Assembly: GCA_050305405.1 (NCBI GenBank)
Contig: JBNLFG010000009.1
Location: 140,330-204,329 of the forward strand
Direction of reading: 5' to 3'
DNA from: Desulfolinea sp050305405
GTDB taxonomy: Bacteria; Chloroflexota; Anaerolineae; Anaerolineales; Villigracilaceae
DNA length: 64,000 bases
Below are positions 7,519 through 16,017 of the stretch, in pieces (position 1 is the stretch's first letter; the number at the start of each line of letters is the position of its first letter). Position numbers and translations under genes: made by a program. Below the pieces are notes generated by a model, which was given only the letters and a program-made list of their open reading frames with translations, was not told where the DNA came from and ran no database searches.

Positions 7519-8469
7519 TTATTCTGTCACCCCACGTCGCACGGCGTCGAGGGCTTGAAGCGCGGTCAGATTGCGCCAAGGCCAGGCGTTTTCCATGCGA
7601 GCAGGGTCGTCAAAAAAGTTGCGAGCAAAGGTCAGGTGGAAGCCATCTTCGGTTAGACCTGCATTGGGTAAGGGTTGGACAGCCTTCCAGAAATTCCACA
7701 AGGGAATGTCATATTCGTAGGCAACGTGCGCAATGGCACGATTGATGCCATTATCACCTTCAAGATCGTCCGCTTTGGTCGCCAAAATGGGGACAACCCC
7801 TTCATCAATAGCGTGCTCAACTATTTTTTTTAGGTAGGCTTCGTATTCTTCGGCAGGTTTATTAGCCCACCATTCTTCAAGGCTAATGAACACAAAGCTA
7901 GGATTGTTCACACGAATCTCACAGGCAATTGGCGATTCGTTCGACTCACAAGCCTCCTTATCTGCGCGGAGAGGGGAGAGTATGGCGGCAACGTTGAAAC
8001 CACCCTTCACCGCGAGGCTTTCACGAGAGAAGGAGCCTTCAAAATAATCAATCGTTTCTTGCAAATACGCGTATTCTGTGCCAAGACTAAATTCGTCGGG
8101 ATTCTCAAACACACCCAAAAAGCGCGAGGTCACATTCTGACAGTCGCCGATTTTCGAGAAAACATACGGATCATTACCCATTTCCTGTCCACGTTGGTAG
8201 ATGGCACGAGCTGTATTGCTCACTTCCGGGACGATTGGCATTTCCATCCAGGCATCGGGCGCTTGGGTTGGGCGAACAGTGGGGATAGCGGTCGGCGTTT
8301 CTTCTTCACGGACAGGTGTTTCACTCGCAGGCTCTTCTTGTTGAACGGAGACCACCTCTTCGATTGTTTCGGCATCCGCAACTTGTGAAGATTCCACAGA
8401 GGCTGGAGATGGCGAACACGCGGAAAGAAAGACCAACAGGCTTAACAATAAAATTATATTCTTACGCAT
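7519..8469 (-). CDS. SGNH-hydrolase-like lipoprotein, catalytic motifs degenerate
   Basis: The protein has 316 residues with a lipoprotein signal (LLVFLSAC, Cys18 predicted lipidated) and a low-complexity linker to about residue 70. The fold resembles SGNH/GDSL proteins: block I reads KIGDCQN (Cys where the nucleophilic Ser is expected), no clear GxND block is present, and the terminal DxxH block is EDGFHLT. It lies 21 bp upstream of the acyl carrier gene and downstream of a second SGNH gene. It may be a non-catalytic or Cys-dependent partner in surface acylation. Family assignment rests on motif pattern only. Confidence 0.65.
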   Translation of the reverse strand: MRKNIILLLSLLVFLSACSPSPASVESSQVADAETIEEVVSVQQEEPASETPVREEETPTAIPTVRPTQAPDAWMEMPIVPEVSNTARAIYQRGQEMGNDPYVFSKIGDCQNVTSRFLGVFENPDEFSLGTEYAYLQETIDYFEGSFSRESLAVKGGFNVAAILSPLRADKEACESNESPIACEIRVNNPSFVFISLEEWWANKPAEEYEAYLKKIVEHAIDEGVVPILATKADDLEGDNGINRAIAHVAYEYDIPLWNFWKAVQPLPNAGLTEDGFHLTFARNFFDDPARMENAWPWRNLTALQALDAVRRGVTE

Positions 8470-8525
8470 AAAAAAACTCTCTTTAACTGGATTTTGAGCG
8501 GCAGGGATTATATCGCAAAAGGAAC

Positions 8526-9638
8526 TTATTCCACCAACTCGCTCAGGATCACATCGGCAATACGCTCCACGAGCATCGTTTCACCTGTAACGGTTAAATG
8601 AACTGCGCTATTCGTGAACTCATTCATCGGAACAATGTCCCAGAAATCGTAATAGCGCCAATCGTTTGCCACACTCTTCTCAATAAGCAGAGTACGATAT
8701 TGGTCATACGCCCAACGTGGGTAGAAGAAATTGTAGCGAATATCGCTATTCTCACCATTCGAGATCAAGATCGGCTCGTTAACAAAAACAAGCGGGGTCT
8801 CATCTGCCATCTGAAAAGCTGCATCTAAAACATCCGTCGATAATTGATTAACGGGCAGTTCCGGCGGTGCCCAGTCGTGGAAATTATCATCCTGCTCAAA
8901 GTCAATCTGGGCTGATTCATAGCTATCAGGGTAAAACTGGTCTACGCCTGTAATCCCCCACATCACGCCGTAAACCTGCAAGCGATACCAATCGGCGAGG
9001 GCACGGCGACGACCTACCAGCGTGGTATCCCAAAAATCGGAGCGGATTAACGCATCGCTGTTTAGGTCGAGATTCAGATCGTAGGCGGTAGCAAGTCGCT
9101 CTACACGAGCGGAATTATGTGAAACCAGCGGCGCGGTTAACTGCTTATCTGCCGGGAAAGATTCCAACGTCAGCATCCAGATAATCAAATCCGGTTCATA
9201 TTGCAATGCCTGCTCGAAAACCAAAAGGTCTTTCGTCAACGAGATCGTGGGATAACCGAGGTTGTAAACTTCTATCTCACGCCCATCGGCTGCTTTCAGA
9301 CCCAGCGTGTTCAGTTGCCCGGACAAGGTTTCTTCGGGGCGCAGCAAAGTCCCCCAAACTGATGAATCGCCAACAATAATCACGCGATATTCATCATCTG
9401 CTTTGGGTTTGGAAACACGATGCGCAGCAAACATGGCATCAATATCAAAAAGACTCAAATTATAGGCTTTGGTCGGGTTTTCGCCGAAAGGCAAGCGCTC
9501 ACGTCCGGGCACAAGATGGTTATAAACGGAAGTCGTAAATCCTGCATTTGGCGAAATTGCCACAAACACAAAATTGACAATCGCAAAAAGTAGCGCAGCT
9601 TTTGCCAACAGACGCCAAAGATTGATCTTTTCAGTCAT
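8526..9638 (-). CDS. Membrane-anchored SGNH protein, DltD/AlgX-like
   Basis: This 370-residue protein has one N-terminal membrane segment (about 10-28) and an extracytoplasmic SGNH domain. Block I is VIIVGDSSVWG, YNLGYPTISLT follows, and the C-terminal histidine region is SAVHLTVTGE. Its ATG overlaps the stop of the MBOAT gene (TAATG), which decides the start; the longer in-frame extension upstream is antisense-like sequence inside the MBOAT gene. By position and fold it would act outside the membrane, passing the acyl group from the MBOAT protein to a surface polymer. Confidence 0.8.
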   Translation of the reverse strand: MTEKINLWRLLAKAALLFAIVNFVFVAISPNAGFTTSVYNHLVPGRERLPFGENPTKAYNLSLFDIDAMFAAHRVSKPKADDEYRVIIVGDSSVWGTLLRPEETLSGQLNTLGLKAADGREIEVYNLGYPTISLTKDLLVFEQALQYEPDLIIWMLTLESFPADKQLTAPLVSHNSARVERLATAYDLNLDLNSDALIRSDFWDTTLVGRRRALADWYRLQVYGVMWGITGVDQFYPDSYESAQIDFEQDDNFHDWAPPELPVNQLSTDVLDAAFQMADETPLVFVNEPILISNGENSDIRYNFFYPRWAYDQYRTLLIEKSVANDWRYYDFWDIVPMNEFTNSAVHLTVTGETMLVERIADVILSELVE

Positions 9639-11065
9639 TATGCCACCCCCACAAGACGCAGAATAAATTGCCAACCGAGTGCAGGATCGGGCAGAACGAA
9701 CCAGACCCAGCCGAGCGCGACAAAGTGGAAGGTCAGCAGCGTGCCGCCGATGGAAAGTGCCCGCTGCGCGCGTGGACTTGGGCTTGCTTCCGCCAAACGA
9801 GGTTTGATCCAGCCCGACCAGCGATTCTGCAAAAAGAGACCAAAACCGTGCCACAGCCCCCACAATACAAAGCTCCACGTCACGCCGTGCCACAGACCGA
9901 TCAAGGTCATCGTGGCAAGCTGGGAGATGAGCACCATCACCCCGGCGGAGAGTTTACGTTTTGAACGCAAGGCACGTGCAAAAGGATTGAAGAAATAAGC
10001 GCGGAACCATTGCGTGAGGGTCATGTGCCAGTTATTCCAGAACAAGGTCAGATTAGATTGGCGATAAGGTTGTTTGAAGTTTTCGGGTAAGGTAATGCCG
10101 ACAAATTGTCCCAATCCAATTGCTATATCGGTGTAGCCGCTAAAGTCAAAGAAGATTTGGAAGGCGTAGACGTAAAGCAATATCCACGCGCCAAAAGTAG
10201 TTTGCGCTTGTGTTGCGCTGAGGGGATTGAGCGCGATCATCGCTAATGTGTCGGCAACGACAAACTTCTTGAAAAGACCGATCACCAAACGCTGGCCGCC
10301 AACCAGCGCATCATCGTTAAACGAGTTTTTCGGTTGGCGCAACCCCTTGATAAAACGTTCAATACGCTCAATCGGCCCGACGGAAAATGTTGGAAAGAAG
10401 ATGACATAAGTGACATATTCGCCGAGGGTCACATCTGGCAGGCGGCCGGACTGACGATCACGAATAGTATGCAGCAAACGGAAGGCCAGATAAGAATAAC
10501 CGAGCCAGTGAATATCCAGCGCAGAGGCAAGATCAGTGTTTTGTCCAATAAAACTGCGCCAAGCGCGGCTTGCCAGAAGAGATAGCACCGGGGTTTTCAG
10601 GATGATGAAAAAGAACAGGAGAATGCCGAAGCCTGTCCACAGGGCGGCATTGGAGAAAATCTTCTTCTGGCGAATAAGGAGGAAAGAGGAAAGAAGAAAG
10701 AGGGCCAGGACAAATAAGGTTTGGGGCAATGCCGGGGGACGGGCGGGGAGCAGAATCTGATCAAGACCGAGATAGCGTGTGGTAGCAAGAAGCAAGATCA
10801 GGGCAAGGATGATCCCGCCAGAGATCATGCTCTCGCGCTGACGACGCATCTCCGGCGCGGCCGTCAATGCCCAAGCAAGAGCGGTAATCCCAACCGAAAA
10901 GGTCGGCAGGAAAAAATCAAGATAGCGCAACGGCAGCGCAGGCTGTAACCAATAAACAGCAAGCACGCTTGCTACCAGAAGCAAATTAACACGCTGAAAT
11001 TTGCGTGTTAACCAGCCCAACAAGAGGGCAAAGGCGGTGAAGATCAGTATCTGGGAAATCGTCAT
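9638..11065 (-). CDS. MBOAT-family membrane O-acyltransferase (DltB/AlgI-like)
   Basis: This 475-residue polytopic protein has about ten hydrophobic segments. Typical MBOAT landmarks are FFPTFSVGPIERIERF, FFDFSGYTDIAIGLG, LTLFWNNWHMTLTQWFRAY and LIGLWHGVTWSFVLWGLWHG with the presumed catalytic His. It moves acyl groups from a cytosolic donor to an extracytoplasmic acceptor. Its start overlaps the stop of a 39-codon upstream gene and its stop overlaps the SGNH gene start, so translation is coupled throughout. Confidence 0.92.
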   Translation of the reverse strand: MTISQILIFTAFALLLGWLTRKFQRVNLLLVASVLAVYWLQPALPLRYLDFFLPTFSVGITALAWALTAAPEMRRQRESMISGGIILALILLLATTRYLGLDQILLPARPPALPQTLFVLALFLLSSFLLIRQKKIFSNAALWTGFGILLFFFIILKTPVLSLLASRAWRSFIGQNTDLASALDIHWLGYSYLAFRLLHTIRDRQSGRLPDVTLGEYVTYVIFFPTFSVGPIERIERFIKGLRQPKNSFNDDALVGGQRLVIGLFKKFVVADTLAMIALNPLSATQAQTTFGAWILLYVYAFQIFFDFSGYTDIAIGLGQFVGITLPENFKQPYRQSNLTLFWNNWHMTLTQWFRAYFFNPFARALRSKRKLSAGVMVLISQLATMTLIGLWHGVTWSFVLWGLWHGFGLFLQNRWSGWIKPRLAEASPSPRAQRALSIGGTLLTFHFVALGWVWFVLPDPALGWQFILRLVGVA

Positions 11066-11184
11066 TAGAAGCCCTGATAGATCCAGGTTGGGGTACTATC
11101 CGTTGTTGCGATCAAAACCGCGACCGCGATAAGGGTCAGAAGGAGCGCCCACAGATTTTCTTTTGAGAGAAGTTTTTCTTTCAT
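11065..11184 (-). CDS. DltX-like membrane microprotein (39 aa)
   Basis: This gene was read by hand; it is shorter than usual ORF cut-offs. ATG at 11184-11182 opens 39 codons: a charged start (MKEKLLSKEN), one membrane helix (about 11-27, LWALLLTLIAVAVLIAT), a short linker and the C-terminus WIYQGF. The stop overlaps the MBOAT start (TAATG). A GTGAGGG stretch lies at ribosome-site distance. DltX proteins of Gram-positive dlt operons have this same build (single helix, aromatic C-terminus with Tyr) and sit beside the MBOAT partner; their C-terminal Tyr has been implicated as acyl carrier. By analogy this Tyr would relay the acyl group. Confidence 0.75.
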   Translation of the reverse strand: MKEKLLSKENLWALLLTLIAVAVLIATTDSTPTWIYQGF

Positions 11185-11267
11185 TTTGCCCTCACCCTCC
11201 GCCCTCTCCCAAAGGTAGAGGGGACTATTCTCCCCTTTTTATGGGAAGCTAGAGGGGGTCTTTTCGA

Positions 11268-11654
11268 TTAACGATAGCCGCAGAAAAGCCAATCTCCGCC
11301 CTGATCGAGGACTTGATAGGTCTGGCCGGAAAGATCAAGGTACTGGTCTTCACCATCGTAAGACATCACGATTTGACCTGTGCAGGTGACAAGCGCCATA
11401 TCGCCTTCTGTACCGGTTTGCTCGCAGGTGAAGCCATCGAGCGAGGCATCAACAGCCTGGAAAGAATCAACTTCCATTTGAGCATCAAACTCCCAATCAG
11501 CACAAGACAGGGCTACAGCGCGATCCATATCACCACTGACCAGAGCCTGATAATAATCCTGCACGCTTTGCGCAGCGAGATCGGCAGAAGCGCAGGCGCT
11601 CAACACAAGCAATAGCGCCATCCCCAAAACAAAAACAAGCGTAATTCGACGCAT
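11268..11654 (-). CDS. Small lipoprotein, possibly NTF2/DUF4878-like
   Basis: The protein has 128 residues. The signal ends LLLVLSAC, a lipobox. The mature part has one compact domain starting with a helix (VQDYYQALVSGDMDRAVALS) and continuing as beta strands, reminiscent of NTF2-like lipoproteins. Start 11654 is supported by AAGGAG; the in-frame extension upstream lies inside prfB. It is downstream of prfB and upstream of the acylation cassette. Function unknown. Confidence 0.75.
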   Translation of the reverse strand: MRRITLVFVLGMALLLVLSACASADLAAQSVQDYYQALVSGDMDRAVALSCADWEFDAQMEVDSFQAVDASLDGFTCEQTGTEGDMALVTCTGQIVMSYDGEDQYLDLSGQTYQVLDQGGDWLFCGYR

Positions 11655-11667
11655 AATCTTTCTCCTT

Positions 11668-12751
11668 TTACTTTTTCTGTTGTCGTAAATAGGCTTCCAT
11701 AAAGCCATCCAGATCACCATCCAGCACGGCCTGGGTGTTGCCCATCTCAAAATCGCTGCGATGGTCTTTGACCAACTGATAGGGATGCAAGACATACGAC
11801 CGGATCTGACTACCCCACTCGGCTTTGGTATATTCGCCGCGTAAGTCATCCAACTCTTCTTTTTGCTCGGCTTCCTTCATTTCAACCAAACGTGCCTTGA
11901 GCACCTTGAGCGCATTCTCACGATTTTGAAGTTGTGAGCGCTCATTCTGACAGGTGACCACGATCCCGGTCGGGATGTGGGTCATGCGCACGGCGGTCGA
12001 GTTTTTCTGCACGCTCTGTCCACCTGCGCCGGATGATTTATACACATCGATACGCAAATCTTTAGCGTTAATCTCGATGTCAATATCATCGCCGATCTGG
12101 GGTAAGATCTCGACCAACGCGAAGGAGGTATGGCGGCGATGCGCCGCATCAAAAGGCGACAAACGCACGAGACGATGTGTCCCCTTCTCAGAGCGTAGGT
12201 AGCCAAAAGCATAACGCCCGGAAATAGACAAGGTCACACTTTTGATACCCGCTTCTTCACCGACGGTCAGATCAAGCACTTCCACATCGAAGCCGCGTCG
12301 TTCCGCCCAGCGTAAATACATGCGTTGAAGCATCTCTGCCCAATCCTGCGAATCGGTACCGCCTGCACCTGCATGAATCGCCAAAAGCGCATCTTCCGCA
12401 TCATACTTACCAGAAAGCATGGTGCGAAAAGCACGTTTATCAAGGTCTTTCTCCAAAGCATCTGTTTCTTTTTCAAGCTCCCCCAGAAAACTCTCATCAT
12501 CCATCTCTGCCAACTCTAGCAAGTCGTTGAGACGTTTCTGAAAGTCCTTCCATGAATCGCTTTCTTCCTGCAAGGTGTTAACAGTTTTCATCACCTTTTT
12601 GGCATGATTTGAGTCATTCCAAAAATCAGGCGCAGCGACTTCTTTTTGTAATTCCTTTAGCTTCACTTCCTTTGAAGCTAAGTCAAAGACGCTCCATAAG
12701 CTGTAGGCTGAGTTCTTCTGCTGCTTTCAAACGTCCTAAAATTTCTTGCAT
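11668..12751 (-). CDS. prfB: Peptide chain release factor 2, made by programmed +1 frameshift
   Basis: RF2 releases peptides at UGA and UAA. The first 22 codons (MQEILGRLKA...MERL) end at an in-frame TGA (12685-12683). Shifting +1 at CTT TGA C continues as LDLASKEVKLKELQKEV and gives about 360 residues, the usual RF2 length. The stop-recognition motif SPF (RLSPFDAAH) and the peptidyl-release GGQ (GAGGQSVQKNST) are both present. It lies downstream of ftsY on the same strand. Confidence 0.93.
12682..12695 (-). promoter_or_regulatory. prfB +1 programmed frameshift site
   Basis: On the minus strand the sequence is GGAG CGT CTTTGAC. It combines a Shine-Dalgarno-like GGAG three bases before the slippery CUU, a UGA in the A site and a following C. 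This is the classical autoregulatory RF2 site: low RF2 lets the ribosome slip and make more RF2. Confidence 0.92.
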
Positions 12752-12778
12752 GAGATTACTCCATGAAACGCAAAACGT

Positions 12779-12819
12779 AAAACGTGAACAACATTGTCAC
12801 GCATCATGTTTCACGTTTT
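12779..12819. repeat. Inverted repeat AAAACGTGAA / TTCACGTTTT between ftsY and prfB
   Basis: Perfect 10-nt arms are separated by 21 nt. It lies in the short gap after ftsY and could be a hairpin terminator or a dispersed repeat. It lacks a long T tract. Confidence 0.5.
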
Positions 12820-12824
12820 AGTTT

Positions 12825-13739
12825 TTAGAATGCCGCCAAAATGCCGTCAATAAAGGCATCGGGGTCAAATATTGTCAAATCTTCCACGGTTTCGCCCAAA
12901 CCTGCAAAGAGGATCGGTAATCCCAACTCTCGGCGGATGGCAAAAACCATTCCCCCGCGAGCGGATGAATCTAGCTTGGTCAGGATCACCCCCGTCACAC
13001 CGACCGCTTCCTTAAAAGAGCGAGCCTGTTGCAGCGCGTTTTGTCCGGTCGTCGTATCCATCACCAGCCAAACGGCATGTGGCGCACCAGGATGCGCCTT
13101 GCCAACCACACGTTCCACCTTTTTGAGTTCTTCCATCAAATTGAAGCGCGTATGTAAACGACCTGCCGTATCAACCAGGATGATATCTGCGCCGCGCGCG
13201 ACTCCCGCCTGAACCGTATTATATGCCACGGCGCCGGGATCACTCTCCGGGGGGCCTGCTACCACGTCAATGGACAATCTCTCGCCCCAAACTTGTAGCT
13301 GCTCAACTGCCGCAGCCCGAAAGGTGTCTGCAGCCCCAAAGATGACCTTCTTCCCTTGAGCCTGGTAACGCGCTCCCAGCTTCGCTGCGGATGTCGTTTT
13401 CCCGGAACCATTCACGCCCACGAGCAAAATCACGCTCGGCACGGATTCTGCCAAAGGCGCATCCTGTCCATCGCCGAGGCGGGAGCGGAGTTCCGCGCGG
13501 AGCGCAGACTTAAGCTCATCGGAGCGTAGCAAGCCCTTCTCACGAACGTGACGTTGCAAGGCTTCAATAATATCGACTGTGGTCTCAATCCCTAAATCAG
13601 CCTGGATGAGGAGGGCTTCCAAATCATCCCAGGTTTCATCTGTGATTTCAGTTGCGCCAAGTAGGCTGGCAACGCGCCCAAAAGCAGATTTACTGGTCTT
13701 GGCGAGGCCTTCTCGCCAGCGTGAAAGTGTGTCAGTCAT
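12825..13739 (-). CDS. ftsY: Signal recognition particle receptor FtsY
   Basis: This 304-residue SRP-type GTPase has an N domain (about 1-85) followed by the G domain: GVNGSGKTTSAAKLG (P-loop), DTFRAAAVEQL, DTAGRLHT and TKLDSSARGG, ending with AGLGETVEDL. The SRP receptor docks ribosome-nascent chain complexes at the membrane. It has no long acidic A domain, as in many short FtsY proteins. Confidence 0.95.
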   Translation of the reverse strand: MTDTLSRWREGLAKTSKSAFGRVASLLGATEITDETWDDLEALLIQADLGIETTVDIIEALQRHVREKGLLRSDELKSALRAELRSRLGDGQDAPLAESVPSVILLVGVNGSGKTTSAAKLGARYQAQGKKVIFGAADTFRAAAVEQLQVWGERLSIDVVAGPPESDPGAVAYNTVQAGVARGADIILVDTAGRLHTRFNLMEELKKVERVVGKAHPGAPHAVWLVMDTTTGQNALQQARSFKEAVGVTGVILTKLDSSARGGMVFAIRRELGLPILFAGLGETVEDLTIFDPDAFIDGILAAF

Positions 13740-13808
13740 AACGCGCGATTATAACATAGCGATTTATGTTATACTGCTGGCAATCCTTTAAGGTTGAGGC
13801 CTATTTTA

Positions 13809-14231
13809 ATGGCAGATTCAATTACAAACGTAGAAGTCAACTGGCAAGAAGACAATCTTTTTCTTGCTGAGAATGAAAATGGCGGTCAAGCCTATTTGGG
13901 TGGTGAGCATATTCGCCCGATGCAGATGATACTAGCCTCTTTGGCGGGTTGCAGCGGTGTTGATGTTGTGAATATACTAAAGAAAAAGCGCGTCAACTTT
14001 AGCGATCTGCAAATCAAGGTGAGCGGCAAACGCGCCGAGACACACCCCAAAGTCTATACAGATATTCATGTCACTTACTTAATCTGGGGAGAAGATATTA
14101 AAGAAAAAGATGTAGAACAGGCTATTGAACTCTCGGAAGAGAAATACTGCTCAGTAAGCGCGATGCTTAAGTCAAGCGCGACAATCCACTCTGACTATCA
14201 AATCCTCGCCCTGGGCGAGAAAAATATATAA
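13809..14231 (+). CDS. OsmC/Ohr-family protein
   Basis: The protein has 140 residues. The OsmC pattern is visible: HIRPMQMILASLAGCSGVDV, with the first Cys, and ELSEEKYCSVSAML, with the second Cys about 70 residues later. The two cysteines reduce organic hydroperoxides in characterised members. ATG 13809 is preferred over the in-frame TTG at 13794. A thioredoxin gene follows after 14 bp, a sensible reducing partner. Confidence 0.88.
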   Translation: MADSITNVEVNWQEDNLFLAENENGGQAYLGGEHIRPMQMILASLAGCSGVDVVNILKKKRVNFSDLQIKVSGKRAETHPKVYTDIHVTYLIWGEDIKEKDVEQAIELSEEKYCSVSAMLKSSATIHSDYQILALGEKNI

Positions 14232-14245
14232 ATTTGGAGCTTTTT

Positions 14246-14584
14246 ATGATCTCAGAACCTATTCACGTCACCGATGCAGCTTTTGAAAAATCTGTCATGC
14301 AATCTGAATTACCAGTTATTGTAGATTTCTGGGCACCGTGGTGTGCACCCTGCCGTATGGTGGCACCCATTTTAGATAAACTGGCAACAGAATATGCTGG
14401 CAAAGTCCTTATCGCCAAAGTCAACACCGATGAAGACCCACAATGGGCGCAGAAATTTGGCGTTCAGGGCATCCCGACAATGCTCTTTGTGGCAAAGGGC
14501 AAAGTTGTCCACCGTCAAGTTGGCGCATTACCTGAACCGATGCTACGTCAAACTGTCAATCAATTTCTTGAAGTTGCTGAGTAA
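14246..14584 (+). CDS. trxA: Thioredoxin
   Basis: This is a 112-residue thioredoxin fold with the active site WAPWCAPCRMV (Cys33, Cys36) and the cis-Pro loop QGIPTMLF. The active-site dipeptide Ala-Pro differs from the usual Gly-Pro. ATG 14246 is preceded by TTGGAG. It probably forms an operon with the upstream OsmC gene as a peroxide-reduction pair. Confidence 0.93.
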   Translation: MISEPIHVTDAAFEKSVMQSELPVIVDFWAPWCAPCRMVAPILDKLATEYAGKVLIAKVNTDEDPQWAQKFGVQGIPTMLFVAKGKVVHRQVGALPEPMLRQTVNQFLEVAE

Positions 14585-14609
14585 TTAATCCGAGGTGAGG
14601 GAGGTCGCC

Positions 14610-15326
14610 ATGAAAAAGTTTTTCCTTGTAGCAGTGATCGTGCTCTTTGGCATAAGCGCCTGCGTTCCTGGACTCTTGGGCGGAGGCGCAGAAGAAGCAC
14701 CCGCTGCCGAAGCAGTCGATATCGCTGCGACGGTAGACGCTGAATCCAGCACACAAGCCGTACAAACCTTAGCTGCGCTTGCTACACCAACAATGGAACC
14801 GCCAACACCCACAGAAGAGTTACCTGCTACCGCTACTGAAACACTTGCTCCAACCGAGGAAGTGACCACGACCATCACCGAAACAGAGAATGCTACTACC
14901 GCTGACGAAACCGCTACTGAAACGCTAGACGATGCCTCTGCTGATGCTGCGACAGAAACAACGGCTACCCCAACAGAGACCAGCACCCCTGCCATCACCG
15001 CGACCAGCGTCTATCCATCACCGACTTCACCAATCGCCATCAACCTACCACCGGAATCATTGGTGCCACGCCATAGAATCGAAGTAAGAAATAAGACCAA
15101 GGGTCCCGTTTATATTTCCCTTCAAGGAACTAGCGAAGGTGGCTACAAGCCAATCATCGAGTATGATATTGCGCGTTTCGCGACCGTAAAGTTTGAAGTC
15201 CCCGAAGGTTATTACATGGTTGTCGTATATGTTGGCAAAGATCCTATGATCGGCTATACGGTTGTAAATGGACACAATCAAGTTTCGATCACTATCAATC
15301 GAGATGAGATCAAAATCGAAAAATAA
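14610..15326 (+). CDS. Lipoprotein with long Thr/Glu-rich linker
   Basis: The protein has 238 residues. The signal ends VLFGISAC (lipobox). A Thr/Ala/Glu-rich spacer of about 120 residues then leads to a C-terminal beta domain of about 85 residues (RHRIEVRNKTKGPVYISLQG ... VSITINRDEIKIE). The start is fixed by GGTGAGGGAGG ahead of ATG 14610. The next gene encodes a lipoprotein with a similar C-terminal domain, so the two are paralogues in one unit. Function unknown. Confidence 0.8.
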   Translation: MKKFFLVAVIVLFGISACVPGLLGGGAEEAPAAEAVDIAATVDAESSTQAVQTLAALATPTMEPPTPTEELPATATETLAPTEEVTTTITETENATTADETATETLDDASADAATETTATPTETSTPAITATSVYPSPTSPIAINLPPESLVPRHRIEVRNKTKGPVYISLQGTSEGGYKPIIEYDIARFATVKFEVPEGYYMVVVYVGKDPMIGYTVVNGHNQVSITINRDEIKIEK

Positions 15327-15351
15327 ATTCTTAGAAGAAGAGAAAGTAACT

Positions 15352-15957
15352 ATGAAAAAAATATTACTGCTATTAACTGCGTTGAGCCTATTTTTAGGCG
15401 CATGCGGTGCAATTGCCCCGACAGAGGAGCCAACCCCTGCATTAACGGGTGAAGACATTCAGGAAACAGCGGTTGCGATGGCGTGGACAATGGCCGCACA
15501 AACCATAGAAGCCATGCCCACAGAAACTTTCACCCCCCTTCCCCCAACGCCGACCTTTACGCCCGTCTTTACCGCTACACCGATTTTCACAGCGACACCC
15601 TTCGCAACACAGACCCCACTCCCTTCAGCAACACCAGAAGGAGATGTGTGTAACAAAATTCTCAGCGGGTGGGAAGGTAAAGAAAGCAAAGTCCTCGTCA
15701 TAAATGAAACCAAACACCCAGTAGGCGTTTCCCTTTTCTTATACCAAAGCTCGCGTGGATATTGCGGCTATCTCTCAGCAACCATCGACAAAAAAGGCAG
15801 CACGACCTTTACGATCCCAATCGGCTATTACAGCGTATCTGTCTGGGCACAGGACGGGTCAAGTTATAGCAAATGGCTAGACCTAACAGGCATCTTAAAC
15901 CCGGATAAGCACACACTTTATATTAGAGACGACAAATTAAAATTCGTCACCCCCTAG
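15352..15957 (+). CDS. Lipoprotein, paralogue of the preceding gene
   Basis: The protein has 201 residues with lipobox LSLFLGAC and a Thr/Pro-rich linker (FTPLPPTPTFTPVFTATP). The C-terminal beta domain has the same build as the previous lipoprotein (VINETKHPVGVSLFLYQSS ... GYYSVSVWAQDG ... LYIRDDKLKFV). A strong bidirectional terminator follows. Confidence 0.8.
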   Translation: MKKILLLLTALSLFLGACGAIAPTEEPTPALTGEDIQETAVAMAWTMAAQTIEAMPTETFTPLPPTPTFTPVFTATPIFTATPFATQTPLPSATPEGDVCNKILSGWEGKESKVLVINETKHPVGVSLFLYQSSRGYCGYLSATIDKKGSTTFTIPIGYYSVSVWAQDGSSYSKWLDLTGILNPDKHTLYIRDDKLKFVTP

Positions 15958-15971
15958 CGCAAGCCATAAAG

Positions 15972-16003
15972 AAAAAAGCCTCCCACATGGGAGGCTTTTT
16001 TCT
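15972..16003. terminator. Bidirectional rho-independent terminator
   Basis: AAAAAAGCCTCCCA and TGGGAGGCTTTTTT form a stem with a two-base loop. It separates the convergent lipoprotein gene and the small DUF2267-like gene. Confidence 0.9.
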
Positions 16004-16017
16004 TGAAATGAGTATAC

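Noticed and set aside
9639..9893. In-frame N-terminal extension of the membrane SGNH gene
   Set aside because: It lies inside the MBOAT coding sequence in another frame; TAATG overlap and the membrane helix fix the start at 9638.
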